Virus record (IMG/VR): IMGVR_UViG_3300030061_000832
Location: 1 to 23,362 of that record
From: a virus
Reading direction: 5' to 3' (one strand)
Length of the DNA: 23,362 nucleotides
Shown here: positions 14,959-21,726 of the stretch, piece by piece
Layout of the letters: each line of letters opens with the position of its first letter
Position numbering within the stretch: the stretch's first letter is position 1
The notes under the pieces: generated by a model
What the model was told of the DNA's origin: nothing
Database searches by the model: none
The model's input: only the letters and a program-made list of their open reading frames with translations
Made by a program: the position numbers and the translations under genes

Positions 14959-15481
14959 ATTTCCTCCAATTCTTCCGGTCTATAAGTGCCAGTTATATCT
15001 TCACCTGCTCTTATTTTTTGTTGTCTAACCTTATGCGTTTGTGCATGATTAAACACTTGTATGTCTAACGTATTGCCTTCTTCTAGCAGTTTACTAGGTA
15101 GAACGTGATACGTTTCTGCCATTGCATCTACCATTAACAAAAGATTATGTAATCTTGGGTCCATGGTATTGTCTACCTCACTTATTTTCCCAGGCTATCT
15201 GTAACCTTCATAAGTGCGGCGTTCATTACATCCATTGGCAATGTTTTTTCGTCGTCTACAACTGGTAATCCTTTATCATCCAATACTAGATCCTTAACTG
15301 CTTCGTATAATTCACCTGCGTTTGCGGTGTTGATACCTGCTAGTTTAGTGTATGTGCTTATTGGTAGTTTATCATAAACGAAGAATTCAAGTTCTTCACC
15401 GTATTTCTCTACGATGTCCTTGTCGTCTATTATAATTGATGTTAGTTCAGGTTTACCTGCTAATTCTGATAATCTCTTCAT
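14934..15481 (-). CDS. Tail assembly chaperone fusion (gpG-gpT type), made by -1 ribosomal frameshift, 182 aa
   Basis: The 99-residue frame (15481-15182) ends CTG GGA AAA TAA, which contains the canonical slippery heptamer G GGA AAA. A -1 slip there avoids the stop and reads seven linker residues (ISEVDNT) straight into the downstream frame, which begins MDPRLHNLLLM and continues for 76 residues to 14934. The predicted fusion is 99 + 7 + 76 = 182 residues. The downstream part has features of the T domain (AETYHVLPSKLLEEGNT, then Arg/Glu/Gln-rich RPEELEEMWQQRTQR). In lambda the G and GT proteins chaperone the tape measure and tube subunit during tail assembly and are not in the virion. The downstream ATG at 15164 has no good ribosome binding site, so the frameshift is the likely route. 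Confidence 0.85.
15182..15481 (-). CDS. Tail assembly chaperone, short form (gpG type), 99 aa
   Basis: This is the product of ribosomes that do not shift at 15185-15191. It is acidic (MKRLSELAGKPELTSIIIDD, LVLDDKGLPVVDDEKTLPMD) with a C-terminal helix, consistent with tail chaperone N-domains. The ATG overlaps the stop of the preceding gene by four bases (ATGA) and is preceded by CAGGAG. Its place between the tail tube gene and the tape measure is the standard location of the lambda G gene. Family assignment rests on gene order plus the slippery site; sequence similarity to gpG itself is not evident by eye. Confidence 0.8.
   Translation of the reverse strand: MKRLSELAGKPELTSIIIDDKDIVEKYGEELEFFVYDKLPISTYTKLAGINTANAGELYEAVKDLVLDDKGLPVVDDEKTLPMDVMNAALMKVTDSLGK
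15185..15191 (-). promoter_or_regulatory. Programmed -1 frameshift slippery site GGGAAAA
   Basis: In the chaperone frame the codons are GGA AAA TAA preceded by G, which fits X_XXY_YYZ with X=G and Y=Z=A. Lambda G uses the close relative GGGAAAG. The stop codon directly follows the heptamer, and the -1 frame stays open for 83 codons. No obvious downstream stem-loop was identified. Confidence 0.85.
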
Positions 15482-15663
15482 ATCTTTTTCTCCTGTATAT
15501 CTCTATCTTGTAAATTGTGTAACCCACTTAGTGCAAACTGTAGTCTGCCTTGGGCTTTCACTAAATCTTTTTCAGCACATCTAATTTCGTTTTGTGCTTT
15601 TGCTATCTCGCCTTCAAGACTCTTTAGAATCTCCTTTAGGCTGTGATTGTTCCATATCTGCAT
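15478..15663 (-). CDS. Small coiled-coil protein, 61 aa
   Basis: Almost the entire length is predicted helical with heptad spacing (for example ILKSLEGEIAKAQNEIRCAE, then KDLVKAQGRLQFALSGLHNL). It has no membrane segment and no known motif. It overlaps the end of the 79-residue gene by 50 bases in another frame, and its stop overlaps the chaperone start (ATGA). The ribosome binding site before ATG 15663 is weak (GAAGAAGAC); a better GGAG lies inside the frame, but no usual start codon follows it at a suitable distance. Position between the tail tube and chaperone genes suggests a tail assembly role, but none is demonstrated. Confidence 0.55.
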   Translation of the reverse strand: MQIWNNHSLKEILKSLEGEIAKAQNEIRCAEKDLVKAQGRLQFALSGLHNLQDRDIQEKKI

Positions 15664-15853
15664 AACTGTCTTCTTCTGTTGTATTTACCGTCTTTTTGGC
15701 TTTACTGGCATCAGGTAGTTCGATTCCAACCTCTTTTGCGATTGCATCTAACTTGTGTTCTTCGCCATATATAGTAATAGTTCTTGCACTATTTCCTTGG
15801 TATACACCGTCAACGTAAAGTTTACTGATTATTTTTTCTAACTTTTGTTTCAT
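15614..15853 (-). CDS. Small hypothetical protein upstream of the tail chaperone, 79 aa
   Basis: Not recognised. The N-terminal half (MKQKLEKIISKLYVDGVYQG, then ARTITIYGEEHKLDAIAKEV) could be a small alpha/beta domain. The C-terminal 30 residues are polar and probably disordered (KKTVNTTEEDSYADMEQSQP). The AAGGA ribosome binding site lies directly after the T-tract of the intra-operon terminator at 15866-15898, so this gene is the first to be reduced if that terminator acts. It is in the tail-assembly neighbourhood. Confidence 0.65.
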   Translation of the reverse strand: MKQKLEKIISKLYVDGVYQGNSARTITIYGEEHKLDAIAKEVGIELPDASKAKKTVNTTEEDSYADMEQSQPKGDSKES

Positions 15854-15865
15854 CTTAATATCCTT

Positions 15866-15898
15866 TAAAAATAAACTCCCCCAAATTGGAGGAGTTTA
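15866..15898 (-). terminator. Strong terminator between the major tail protein gene and the tail assembly genes
   Basis: On the minus strand TAAACTCCTCC pairs with GGGGGAGTTTA (11 bp with one G-U) around the loop AATTT, followed by TTTTTAAAGG. It is a near-ideal intrinsic terminator lying inside the structural operon. It would let head and tube genes be made in excess over the downstream chaperone and tape measure genes, if only part of the polymerases stop. Confidence 0.8.
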
Positions 15899-15920
15899 AA
15901 TTATTGTAGGTTTCTCTAAC

Positions 15921-16400
15921 CTAGGCTACTGTGCCTTTAGTTAATTCGCCATTAACAACGATAGTCATTGGAGATATCCACACCGCGGCATCAATTGATG
16001 CACTTGGAGCCAATCCGCCTATGAACCCTTTGCCTTCGATAAAATTATCAGTGCTGTCAGCACCTTCAAAAGCGACACTAAAGAACGTTTCTGTTTTATT
16101 AATTGATTGTTGTAATAATCCGACATTTGCAAGAACGTCTGATCCTGTTCCTGTTCCAAAGAAAATTGTTTCATCAACTAACATGTTTAACGTAACTTCG
16201 TTTTCGTTCACTGTTGTAAAGGCTGAACTCGCTGAACTGTCAAGTGTAGAATATCTAACTGTTCCAGTTCCTGCGTTTACCGTAATATCTTGAACAGTGG
16301 GCACCACAGTTCCACCACCACCAGGTCTGGCGTGGGTAGCATTTGCGGCACTCATTGTTAATATTGCTTGAGAACCTGCTGTTATGTTTATTACTGCCAT
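15921..16400 (-). CDS. Major tail (tube) protein candidate, 159 aa
   Basis: The protein is small, low in charge and beta-rich, with many Thr, Ser, Val and Gly residues (MAVINITAGSQAILTMSAAN, VRYSTLDSSASSAFTTVN, MTIVVNGELTKGTVA). This is the composition expected of a tube subunit. It has a good AGGAG ribosome binding site before ATG 16400, lies after the connector genes and before the chaperone pair, and is followed by a strong terminator, as abundant virion proteins often are. Family membership is not certain from sequence alone. The neighbouring 131-residue protein is the main alternative for this role. Confidence 0.65.
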   Translation of the reverse strand: MAVINITAGSQAILTMSAANATHARPGGGGTVVPTVQDITVNAGTGTVRYSTLDSSASSAFTTVNENEVTLNMLVDETIFFGTGTGSDVLANVGLLQQSINKTETFFSVAFEGADSTDNFIEGKGFIGGLAPSASIDAAVWISPMTIVVNGELTKGTVA

Positions 16401-16409
16401 TATGTTCTC

Positions 16410-16805
16410 CTATATTGTAATAAAGTTAAATTCAAATGTATAGGTTATTACATCATCTTCTAATTCTGTTGTTACACTGGTATCGTTACTAACGGTGCCA
16501 GTTATAACTGAATTAGCATTCATAATGTTGGCGACTACATTTGCTATATCGCCAGGTTGATTTTTAGCATCTACACTCATGTATCCTTCTAATGATATTG
16601 TTGTTTGCTCTAGTTCAAAACCGTCTAGTGTTTTTAAAACTTGTTCTCTTTCATCTTGTTCTTCATCCATGTAAAAGTGTTTCATATTTTTTAAATACAA
16701 ACTTTGTCCACTTGCTGTGAAGGGCAATTCACTACTTACACTGATATTGCTACCAGCAATGTTTGTAGTAATTTGCGATAATAAACTAGTTCTAGTTGCA
16801 CTCAT
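16410..16805 (-). CDS. Tail completion or tail-terminator-type protein candidate, 131 aa
   Basis: The gene begins in the stop codon of the adaptor gene (TAATG), so it is coupled to it. The sequence has an N-terminal helix (MSATRTSLLSQITTNIAG), a central acidic stretch (YMDEEQDEREQVLKTLDGFE) and beta strands near the end (TELEDDVITYTFEFNFITI). Its size and location between the head-tail adaptor and the tube protein match tail-completion or tail-terminator proteins of siphophages, which cap the tube and join it to the head. I did not recognise a specific family, so the call is from order and size. Confidence 0.55.
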   Translation of the reverse strand: MSATRTSLLSQITTNIAGSNISVSSELPFTASGQSLYLKNMKHFYMDEEQDEREQVLKTLDGFELEQTTISLEGYMSVDAKNQPGDIANVVANIMNANSVITGTVSNDTSVTTELEDDVITYTFEFNFITI

Positions 16806-17353
16806 TATCTAACTCTTACAATGTTTTTCTTGCCACGTGTTCTACGTGTCATTCTAAATGTTGTGAGTTTTTCATCGTTTTTGACTGTGCCATCACCATC
16901 TTTGTCATACCAATCAGCAAGAGCAATAAGTTCTTGGAACATGTCCTCGAACTTATCACTGTAATACTGAATTTTTGTTACTTCTGCGTCATTTTCTATA
17001 CCGAAATTAGCCGCTTTGGGTAAAATGTATTCTTTAAGAACGTAATAAACACTCATATCTGTAAAGTCTTGTTGACGTGCTAATATCCTATCCGCATTTA
17101 CATCCGGTAGGTCATTAATACTTGAACCTGTATACGTCCTCCACCAACTGCTTACTTTAAGTTTAGCAAGTATTCTTTGCATACTCTTTTCACAAAGATT
17201 ATCCAAATACTCATCCAAACTGGTAAACGCCGGAGAAGCCGCATCTATGAAATTAATTTCATTGGCTTCAAATACACGTTGTTCAATATCTCTTACATCA
17301 AAACTATCGCTAAAAGCAATTACATTTCCTGATGCGTTTGTTACAAATGCCAT
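16805..17353 (-). CDS. Head-tail adaptor (connector) protein with an EF-hand-like loop, 182 aa
   Basis: Its place after the major capsid gene and its size match the gp6-like/adaptor class that binds under the portal. The middle is helical (SLDEYLDNLCEKSMQRILAK, then DFTDMSVYYVLKEYI), as in that class. Residues 150-161 read DKDGDGTVKNDE, which fits a canonical 12-residue EF-hand calcium loop: Asp at 1, 3 and 5, Gly at 6, Val at 8, Glu at 12. The C-terminus is very basic (RMTRRTRGKKNIVRVR), plausible for contact with DNA or an acidic partner. AGGAAG precedes ATG 17353. Calcium binding is an inference from the loop. Confidence 0.7.
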   Translation of the reverse strand: MAFVTNASGNVIAFSDSFDVRDIEQRVFEANEINFIDAASPAFTSLDEYLDNLCEKSMQRILAKLKVSSWWRTYTGSSINDLPDVNADRILARQQDFTDMSVYYVLKEYILPKAANFGIENDAEVTKIQYYSDKFEDMFQELIALADWYDKDGDGTVKNDEKLTTFRMTRRTRGKKNIVRVR

Positions 17354-17384
17354 GTTATCTTCCTATTTGTTTAACCAACTATCC

Positions 17385-18380
17385 TTACGCTGTGTTTAGA
17401 TCTGTTGGAACGTTATTACTTCTATAGAATCTACATCCTACTGCTTGACCAATTAGTCCTTCAAGTAATGCTTGGTTAGCCGCATCTTGTGCCACTGAAC
17501 CGATAGAACCTGAACTAATGCCACCAACACCATTTAATTCTTTTGCAAGATGGAATTCGTGAGCCGCACTAACTACTGAAGCATAAAAGCCGCTTTCGTC
17601 AGTTGGAGCATTCATTTTTCTAAGTTCTGCTACTGAAGTAGATACATCGTCAAGTGATGCTCTTAGTGTAGCATTGGCTTCGCCAATTGTGCCAGAAGCA
17701 ATAAGAGCTCTAGCCATATCAACACCAACGGCAATGTTTGCACCTGTGAAAGAAGGAGTTCTTACGAAACCATTTCTTAAAGTTGCAACCATTTGAAATT
17801 GGTCTTTTTCTACATCTTCGAACATTTTAACTGTTGGTTGTCTTTTAACACCATAAGCCATTGCTTCAGGTGAGAATACGAAAGAAACGTCTGCTTTTGT
17901 TAAGTCAGTGTTTGCTAAGCCTGAGTCATTAGACAAGTCAATTGAACTAATGTCTGTGATAGCCGCTGTTGTGCCGGTTCCTAAAACTAGGAATCCAACT
18001 TCGTCAGTTGATTGTGCAATAGCTCTTGAAAGCCTTGTTACAACTGCATTTCTTACTGTATTGAAACCACCGTCTTCTAGTGCTTCAGTGTTGACTAATG
18101 TTCCTGCACCACGTTTCGACATCGAAAGGCTTACGGCGTCAGGGGCAAAGTCTGATGCATTATCTGTGATAATGTTTGATCCTTCACTTTGTGCTGAAAC
18201 GTTTCCGCTCCAAGAGTTAGTGATAGGAATTTGTAATTGATTACCAACTGCACCTTCGATATTGTATTGATTCGCGATTAACTGAGAGTTAGGAAGCAAT
18301 ACCATATTATCATAGTGAGGGATTAAGTCGGTTACAATTTCTGAGTATAGGTCTGTTATACCTGAACTTGTTGTTGCCAT
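17385..18380 (-). CDS. Major capsid protein, 331 aa
   Basis: It follows the scaffold gene and precedes the adaptor, and has the composition of a phage capsid subunit: MATTSSGITDLYSEIVTDLI at the start, then IEGAVGNQLQIPITNSWSG and LSMSKRGAGTLVNTEALEDG, with many Ala, Ser and Thr and no signal peptide. It probably adopts the HK97 fold, like nearly all tailed phage capsids; the pattern of an N-terminal helical arm followed by beta-rich E-loop-like segments is consistent, but I cannot show the fold from sequence. No N-terminal protease processing site or prohead protease gene was seen, in line with scaffold-assisted assembly. AGGAGAAAT lies before ATG 18380. Confidence 0.85.
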   Translation of the reverse strand: MATTSSGITDLYSEIVTDLIPHYDNMVLLPNSQLIANQYNIEGAVGNQLQIPITNSWSGNVSAQSEGSNIITDNASDFAPDAVSLSMSKRGAGTLVNTEALEDGGFNTVRNAVVTRLSRAIAQSTDEVGFLVLGTGTTAAITDISSIDLSNDSGLANTDLTKADVSFVFSPEAMAYGVKRQPTVKMFEDVEKDQFQMVATLRNGFVRTPSFTGANIAVGVDMARALIASGTIGEANATLRASLDDVSTSVAELRKMNAPTDESGFYASVVSAAHEFHLAKELNGVGGISSGSIGSVAQDAANQALLEGLIGQAVGCRFYRSNNVPTDLNTA

Positions 18381-18414
18381 TATATTTCTCCTATTTGTTT
18401 ATAATGTATTGTTA

Positions 18415-19287
18415 TTATCTAGTCATCCTATTAGTAGGATCTCCTAGTTGAGTTTTTGAAGCATGTTCACGCAAATTGGACTCTGTAATGTCCCCTATTG
18501 CCATGCCTTTTCCTCGCAATTTAACATAAGCATTTCTAAGAGCAGGGTCACTTGCAATCAGTTTATCAACTGGTTGTCCGCTTTCCTTAGCCTTAGAAGG
18601 CTGTTTGTCTGCGTCAAAGGATTCAACTCCTTTCTTTGCAAATGGAAGTCCTAATGTTTTACCAACTACTTCAACAGCAGTTTTGTAATCAGGAGTTTCT
18701 CCATCTGTGGTAAAGTAATCTTCACCATTTTTAATAGCAAAGGTTTCACCTTCTAAATGCAACATGTTTCTAGCCTGCATCAAGTCAACTACTGCTGACT
18801 TTTGTTCTGGCTTCCACTGTGTAGGCATATTTTCTTTAAGAGTTCCTACATGCTCTTTAAGAGCAAAGTCTGTTTTAACTGATAGAAGTTCTGCTTTGAG
18901 TTCTTCTACAGTTTGTTCTCTTTTGGCAACTGCATCACGTAGACTTTGAACATTTAAACTGTTGTCAGCGATATCAGTGTTTCTTAATTCAGAAACTACT
19001 TGCTTGACCTTGTCAAAACTCTCTACTTCTAGGTCGTTTAACAATTTTGTTTCAACTTCTCGTCTAGCCTTTGATGCAATAACGTTTGTTTCATCTCTAG
19101 AGTAAACTCTATTTCCGTCTACAAATGTTTTACCATCTTTTAATTCTACACTTGGTGCACTTTGTTTAGTTGTTGTCACCTTTTCTTCAGAGTTTGTTTC
19201 TGCTTTCGCTTCTACTTCCGTCTCTGTTCCTACGGGTTGCACGTTCTCGCCTGCAATCAACGAATCTACTGGAATATCTCCGGTCAT
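18415..19287 (-). CDS. Capsid scaffolding protein, 290 aa
   Basis: Scaffolds assist capsid assembly from inside the procapsid and leave before DNA packaging. This one has the usual three-part layout. The N-terminus is acidic and disordered (residues 1-50, rich in Glu and Thr). The central region is helical and coiled-coil (about 112-150, for example LRDAVAKREQTVEELKAELL). The C-terminus is basic and polar (residues about 225-290, ending SKTQLGDPTNRMTR), of the kind that binds the capsid subunit. It lies between the portal and the major capsid protein, as expected, with AAAGGAG before ATG 19287. There is no peptidase motif, so it is not a protease-scaffold fusion. Confidence 0.85.
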   Translation of the reverse strand: MTGDIPVDSLIAGENVQPVGTETEVEAKAETNSEEKVTTTKQSAPSVELKDGKTFVDGNRVYSRDETNVIASKARREVETKLLNDLEVESFDKVKQVVSELRNTDIADNSLNVQSLRDAVAKREQTVEELKAELLSVKTDFALKEHVGTLKENMPTQWKPEQKSAVVDLMQARNMLHLEGETFAIKNGEDYFTTDGETPDYKTAVEVVGKTLGLPFAKKGVESFDADKQPSKAKESGQPVDKLIASDPALRNAYVKLRGKGMAIGDITESNLREHASKTQLGDPTNRMTR

Positions 19288-19333
19288 GATTTATCTCCTT
19301 TTTATCGGTTGAGTTAACCGTAATTTCAATTGT

Positions 19334-21007
19334 TTAAAGACTATTACTAGTTGATGTGCTAGACATTAACTGTTTTAATCTTTGGCGCAATTGGTCACGC
19401 ATTGTTTCTTTTAATTCTATTGCATCAGTATCTCCTGTTGCAATTTCATATTCTTCATGTGTAGCAAAAGGCATATAAATTACACTACCATCTTCCAATG
19501 TATGGCTATGTGATCCAGAGCCACCTAGTGCTCTTGCCCTTGCTTCTGCTTGTTCTTCTGAGGGGTATTCTTCTACCTTTGTTTTTTCAAATACTCCGCT
19601 AAATTCATTATATGCTTGTAACATAGTTCTTATTTCAGCAATTTCATGCTCTACAGCACGTTTGTTAAACTGTCTATTGTAACTGATGCTAAAGTCATCT
19701 GGTGATACTTGGTTTGTCCAATCAAACCATATCTGCCACAAATTGTATTCTGCATTTTCTAGGTTAGTAGCCTTTTTACGAATCATTGCTTCTAGTTTTG
19801 CATCGTATTGTTCTATTTGAACACCACTGCTTGATGCTTTTACAAGGTCTTCACCTCTAATCATTGCAAGTTCATTCATTTTATCTATTTTTTGGTCTAC
19901 TAATGCTCTAATTTCTGCTAATGCAGTTAATGGTGGTGCTTCAAACTGGTATACATAGTTTGGCACTCCTCCTACATTGTTTTCAACTCTAATAACACCG
20001 CCTGGCTCTGCACTAATTTGACCATCATTTAGGTCATCTGTGTTTGAGTCAATAACTAGTGTTGGGTGTGCTGAGTATGTGATAGTGCTGTATATTTCTG
20101 CCATATCGCCATACACACTACGTTGTATCTGTGCTAGGTCAAAACTGCTTGTTGAGCCTACACCATTATAAATCTTTTGGTTCTGGTATATAGGGTTACA
20201 AGGAATATATCCTAATGGATTTTCTTGTGTAACAGTATATATACCGTCTATTTGTTCTAAACCTTCAATGTCGAAACTGGGCATATAGTCTTCATCTTCT
20301 GAATCTACTGGCACAAATACTGTTCTAATAACGTCTTTGTCCATGTATCTATATACTGCTTCTTCTTCATCGCTGTTTAATTCTATGAGTATTTTGGTTA
20401 ATGTTAAATTACCATCTTTGTTGTAACTGTATTCCCAATTTCTAACATCTACTGGGCTATGCACTTGCCATGTAGGCACTGGATTGTCTCCAAATTTCAT
20501 GCAACTAACCCATGCAACACCATATACAGTTGTGAGTATGTCAACTTGGCTCATAAATTCATTAATGGAATCTTGTTCTCCATTAACATTGTTTATGAAT
20601 TGTTCTATCTCTGGTGTTTCTGGTAAAACTCTCTGAGGTGGAGTTCTAAATAATAAACTGTTGTATTCGCTCACATACAGTTTAAGATAGTTTAGGTTTG
20701 GAGTATTGTGCAACTTTTCATAATAGAAACTACCAGATTGTGCAATGCCATTGTCATTAGCATCTTGAGTGCTGTATGCGTTACTCACATGTGCTTTAAG
20801 TTTGCTAACAGTATTGCCGTCACTGTCCACTTGATAAGTGTTAATTGTTTCGCTAGGGGTATTAGTGTCTACTTCATACGCCTTAAGGTATTGCCCATTC
20901 CTGTATTCAGGGCCACCATAATAACTGTTAATGGCTAGTTTCCAATCAGTTAAATATCTGTCGTATAAGTTGTGGACACCAGTGATGAATTCTGAAAATG
21001 TGGTCAC
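19334..21007 (-). CDS. Portal protein, 557 aa
   Basis: The portal forms the dodecameric ring at one capsid vertex for DNA packaging and tail attachment. Size, position before the scaffold, and segments such as YVSEYNSLLFRTPPQRVLPE, VDVRNWEYSYN, GYIPCNPIYQNQ and the helical MIRGEDLVKASSSGVQIEQY (stem and crown regions) match portals of marine long-tailed phages. The HSHTLEDGSVIYMPFATHEE segment near residues 500-519 is also typical. I choose GTG 21007 (MTTFSEFITGV): GGAG lies five bases upstream, and the predicted transcript from the GATAAATA box at 21045-21052 would begin near 21039. That is after the alternative in-frame TTG at 21043, which would have added 12 residues. The leader is 32 bases. 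Confidence 0.9.
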   Translation of the reverse strand: MTTFSEFITGVHNLYDRYLTDWKLAINSYYGGPEYRNGQYLKAYEVDTNTPSETINTYQVDSDGNTVSKLKAHVSNAYSTQDANDNGIAQSGSFYYEKLHNTPNLNYLKLYVSEYNSLLFRTPPQRVLPETPEIEQFINNVNGEQDSINEFMSQVDILTTVYGVAWVSCMKFGDNPVPTWQVHSPVDVRNWEYSYNKDGNLTLTKILIELNSDEEEAVYRYMDKDVIRTVFVPVDSEDEDYMPSFDIEGLEQIDGIYTVTQENPLGYIPCNPIYQNQKIYNGVGSTSSFDLAQIQRSVYGDMAEIYSTITYSAHPTLVIDSNTDDLNDGQISAEPGGVIRVENNVGGVPNYVYQFEAPPLTALAEIRALVDQKIDKMNELAMIRGEDLVKASSSGVQIEQYDAKLEAMIRKKATNLENAEYNLWQIWFDWTNQVSPDDFSISYNRQFNKRAVEHEIAEIRTMLQAYNEFSGVFEKTKVEEYPSEEQAEARARALGGSGSHSHTLEDGSVIYMPFATHEEYEIATGDTDAIELKETMRDQLRQRLKQLMSSTSTSNSL

Positions 21008-21044
21008 TAGTTCTCCATTTTTTGTAAAATATATTTTATGCAAC

Positions 21045-21052
21045 TATTTATC
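21045..21052 (-). promoter_or_regulatory. GATAAATA late-type promoter box for the head operon
   Basis: The minus strand reads GATAAATA followed by GTTGCA, with predicted +1 near 21039 and a 32-base leader to the portal GTG. This leader length equals that predicted for the gene at 230-565. It would drive portal, scaffold, capsid and following genes. Confidence 0.6.
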
Positions 21053-21128
21053 AATATCCAGTAATATAGACGTATTTCGTTGGCGTTTTGTAAATAATAT
21101 AGCAAGAAGACACGCATAGTATTTTTGT

Positions 21129-21165
21129 AAAGCCTAGTTATTCCAATATTGCTAGGCTTTTTTTT
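21129..21165 (+). terminator. Intrinsic terminator facing right, upstream of the head operon
   Basis: AAAGCCTAG (21129-21137) pairs with CTAGGCTTT (21152-21160), followed by more T residues to 21165 on the plus strand. The minus-strand reading has only three T residues, so it points rightwards. No plus-strand gene is present to its left, so it would stop an antisense or small plus-strand transcript. Confidence 0.65.
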
Positions 21166-21202
21166 GGCTTGTTATAAGTAATAGTGTTAATGTTTCGGCG
21201 CG

Positions 21203-21292
21203 ATATGTTTTACATATTTAGGGCTTGTCCGCAAACTGGAGAAATAAACAAAAGTAATATGTTTCCAGTTTGGTTTACAGTTTACTGTAAAC
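21203..21292. repeat. Cluster of three adjacent inverted repeats
   Basis: ATATGT/ACATAT (21203-21208 with 21212-21217), CAAACTGGA/TCCAGTTTG (21232-21240 with 21264-21272) and GTTTACAGT/ACTGTAAAC (21273-21281 with 21284-21292) are exact. The last two are directly abutting. The final repeat has 9-2-9 geometry and could be an operator-type dyad. No gene lies here. Confidence 0.7.
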
Positions 21293-21327
21293 ATCTTTCC
21301 TACAACGATACAAAAACAAAAATTAAA

Positions 21328-21367
21328 AACTTCAGTATTTAGGACTATTTACTGGAGTTTTTTTTTG
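21328..21367. terminator. Bidirectional terminator in the structured gap
   Basis: AACTTCAGTA (21328-21337) pairs with TACTGGAGTT (21350-21359), 10 bp with one G-U. On the plus strand it is followed by a run of T residues to 21366. On the minus strand it is followed by TTTTTAATTTTTG. Both directions have good T-tracts. Confidence 0.75.
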
Positions 21368-21399
21368 ACTCAATATTTGTTTTATCTTAGACATATATA

Positions 21400-21407
21400 G
21401 ATAAATA
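21400..21407 (+). promoter_or_regulatory. Plus-strand GATAAATA box (possible rightward late-type promoter)
   Basis: The plus strand reads ATATATA then GATAAATA then TTTACTGT. With T4-like spacing +1 would be near 21413, and the transcript would run into the structured elements between 21447 and 21837, antisense to the minus-strand genes. The copy could be fortuitous in such AT-rich DNA, and no protein gene follows it. Confidence 0.35.
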
Positions 21408-21446
21408 TTTACTGTAACAATAGAGTTTAACTTAATTTTAAAAAGA

Positions 21447-21530
21447 ATTATGTGTGTATTGCTCTAGCAGATAGGTTTCTGCATAGTTACATATAATAAA
21501 ATAAAAAACAGGGCAGATAATAATATTATC
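21447..21530. other. Two hairpins in the structured gap
   Basis: GCAGA/TCTGC (21467-21471 with 21478-21482) is enclosed by ATTATGTGT/ACATATAAT (21447-21455 with 21489-21497, one mismatch). A separate perfect dyad, GATAATA/TATTATC (21516-21522 with 21524-21530), follows. They add to a chain of foldable segments from 21203 to 21837. Confidence 0.5.
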
Positions 21531-21555
21531 GACCAATTTTAATTTTAAATCTTTT

Positions 21556-21656
21556 AAAAGGGTTACTGGGTAACATATCCTCCCGGATATAAACTTAAAT
21601 ATTTAACAGAGGACCTGTTGAATAGTTAGTGTGTTATAAGGCTTAGTAACCCTTTT
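21556..21656. ncRNA. Candidate structured RNA element closed by a perfect 12-bp stem
   Basis: AAAAGGGTTACT (21556-21567) is the exact reverse complement of AGTAACCCTTTT (21645-21656). Inside are a perfect ATATCC/GGATAT hairpin (21575-21580 with 21585-21590), whose loop on the minus strand is GGGA, a GNRA tetraloop, and AACAG/CTGTT (21605-21609 with 21615-21619). The minus strand is therefore slightly favoured, but no promoter was found for it there; the plus-strand box at 21400 would give the opposite strand. A local hairpin GTTAC/GTAAC (21562-21566 with 21570-21574) competes with the closing stem. No tRNA features (T-loop, CCA, anticodon arm) are present. Confidence 0.5.
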
Positions 21657-21726
21657 ATTTTACCTATACTAAACTACCAACCATATCAAGATAATTGCTT
21701 AGATGAAGTCTGTGAGGGTCAAAAGA

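Noticed and set aside
14934-15164. Independent gene of 76 codons starting at ATG 15164
   Set aside because: The ATG lacks a ribosome binding site, and the frame is continuous with the -1 phase of the preceding gene from a perfect slippery site, so it is treated as the second part of a frameshift fusion.
19300-19317. Small hairpin CGGTT/AACCG between portal and scaffold genes
   Set aside because: Only five base pairs and no T-tract in the direction of transcription, so it is not called a terminator.
21008-21043. Portal start at TTG 21043
   Set aside because: The predicted transcript begins near 21039, and GTG 21007 has a well-placed GGAG.
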